Positions 6,176 to 7,111 of a stretch of 7,111 nt of DNA are shown piece after piece (the stretch's first letter is position 1; each line of letters starts with the position of its first letter). The stretch is from NCBI GenBank assembly GCA_905214265.1, contig CAJMLQ010000145.1:1-7111 (forward strand), in the 5' to 3' direction. The DNA comes from an uncultured bacterium. GTDB lineage: Bacteria; Bacillota; Clostridia; Oscillospirales; Ruminococcaceae. Both the position numbers and the translations under genes were made by a program. Under the pieces are notes generated by a model. It was given only the letters and a program-made list of their open reading frames with translations. It made no database searches and was not told the origin of the DNA.

Positions 6176-7111
6176 TTACAAGATCTCTCCATTGATGTCC
6201 ACAAACACCGTTATGCGCCCGAACAGCTTCTGCTCTGACGCCGCTGCAAAGGCTTCCCGCAAAAGGCGTCGGAAGCGGCGGGTATTCCGGCATTTCATGA
6301 GGATCCGATAGCGGAACTTATTGTTGACACGATAAACGTCGGCCTGGGAAACCCCAAGCAGGACGATTGGGAGCGGCTCCTCTAGAGCCAGGATTTTTTC
6401 CCGGAGGATTTTGTGAAAGGCCTCGGCGGTCTGTCGGACGGCGTCCTCCGCCGGACCTGAAAACCCCACAAGGGCCAAATCACAAAATGGCGGCTGGAGG
6501 CAGGCCTTTCGAAGGGTGATCTCCTCCTGATAAAAAGCCTCATAATCCTGCCGGGCCGCATGAAGCACCACGGAATTTTCCGGGGAAACCGTCTGCAAAA
6601 CCGCCTTTCCCCGCTTTTCATAACGGCCGCTTCGCCCCACCACCTGGGTGATGAGGGAAAAGGCACGCTCCCCGCTGCGGAAATCATTGGCGTACAGCGC
6701 TTGGTCCACTCCGAGGACTCCCACCAGCGTGACTCCCGGGAAATTCAGCCCCTTCGCCACCATCTGGGTACCGACTAAGATGTCGTACTCCCCCGCTTCG
6801 AAAGCCGCGAACTTTTCCTCATAGGCATACCGGGAATAGACGGAGTCCGTGTCCATCCGAAGCACCCGGGCGCTGGGAATAGATTTTGCCAAAAGCTCCT
6901 CAATTTTCTGAGTTCCGGTCCCCACCATATTGAGGTGGCGGCCTCCGCAGGAAGGACACGGTTCCTCCGGCCGCCGGGAATAGCCGCAGTAATGGCACAT
7001 CAGATAGCCGTTGACCTTATGGTAGGTCAGCGTAACGCTGCAGTTAGGGCAGCGCACCGGCTCCCCGCAGTCCATGCACAGCGCAAAGCTGGAGAACCCG
7101 CGCCGGTTGAT
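6176..7111 (-). CDS. priA: Primosomal protein N' (replication restart helicase PriA), C-terminal part
   Basis: PriA recognises stalled or D-loop forks and reloads the replicative helicase. The frame is open to the right edge, giving the last 311 residues of a protein normally 700-830 long; the N-terminal DNA-binding region and Walker motifs lie outside. Numbering from the edge, the fragment begins at INRRGFSSFALC, a typical PriA sequence, then shows four CxxC pairs (Cys12/15, 21/24, 39/42 and 52/55) that bind two zinc ions in the cysteine-rich domain inserted in the helicase. Helicase motif V follows (GTQMVAKGLNFPGVTLVGVL), then DFRSGERAF and motif VI, TQVVGRSGR, where E. coli has QVAGRAGR. 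The remainder (KACLQPPFCDLALVGF onward) is the C-terminal domain. An internal Met at 7073-7075 is not the start, as homology continues upstream. The stop is TAA at 6178-6176, 28 nt before def. Confidence 0.97.
   Translation of the reverse strand: MNRRGFSSFALCMDCGEPVRCPNCSVTLTYHKVNGYLMCHYCGYSRRPEEPCPSCGGRHLNMVGTGTQKIEELLAKSIPSARVLRMDTDSVYSRYAYEEKFAAFEAGEYDILVGTQMVAKGLNFPGVTLVGVLGVDQALYANDFRSGERAFSLITQVVGRSGRYEKRGKAVLQTVSPENSVVLHAARQDYEAFYQEEITLRKACLQPPFCDLALVGFSGPAEDAVRQTAEAFHKILREKILALEEPLPIVLLGVSQADVYRVNNKFRYRILMKCRNTRRFRRLLREAFAAASEQKLFGRITVFVDINGEIL

Overview
The window is a stretch of core bacterial chromosome. All seven genes lie on the minus strand, so transcription runs from the right end to the left. 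In transcription order they are: the C-terminal part of primosomal helicase PriA, peptide deformylase (def), methionyl-tRNA formyltransferase (fmt), a membrane zinc peptidase of the YugP type, the 16S rRNA m5C methyltransferase RsmB, the radical-SAM methyltransferase RlmN, a PP2C Ser/Thr phosphatase, and the N-terminal kinase domain of a PrkC-type Ser/Thr kinase that runs off the left edge (eight coding regions, two of them partial). This order is a familiar Firmicutes block. The high GC content, the AGGAGG-like ribosome binding sites, the YugP-type gene between fmt and rsmB and the overall protein sequences suggest a GC-rich member of the Clostridia, perhaps an Oscillospiraceae-like gut bacterium. 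That placement is inference; no taxonomic marker was searched.

Layout: priA ends at 6176, def is 6147-5647, fmt 5623-4706, the peptidase 4674-3991, rsmB 3994-2669, rlmN 2656-1625, the phosphatase 1575-847 and the kinase 743 to the edge. Spacers from priA to rlmN are 12 to 31 nt, with one 4-nt ATGA overlap (peptidase/rsmB). The spacers then widen to 49 nt before the phosphatase and 103 nt before the kinase. I see no clear intrinsic terminator and no convincing promoter, so one long transcription unit is the simplest reading. No stretch above 300 bases lacks a gene.

Functionally the genes serve replication restart (priA), formylation of initiator Met-tRNA and later removal of the formyl group (fmt, def), rRNA/tRNA methylation (rsmB, rlmN) and a reversible Ser/Thr phosphorylation switch (phosphatase plus kinase). 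The membrane peptidase has no established substrate.

I found no sign of a mobile element, CRISPR array, phage, RNA gene or defence system, and no clearly undescribed multi-gene system. The most interesting points are a long imperfect hairpin in the phosphatase-kinase spacer that pairs better in the minus-strand RNA than in the opposite strand, a second small hairpin and a 13-codon reading frame between it and the kinase start, and an Asp in the kinase activation loop where B. subtilis PrkC has a phosphorylated Thr.
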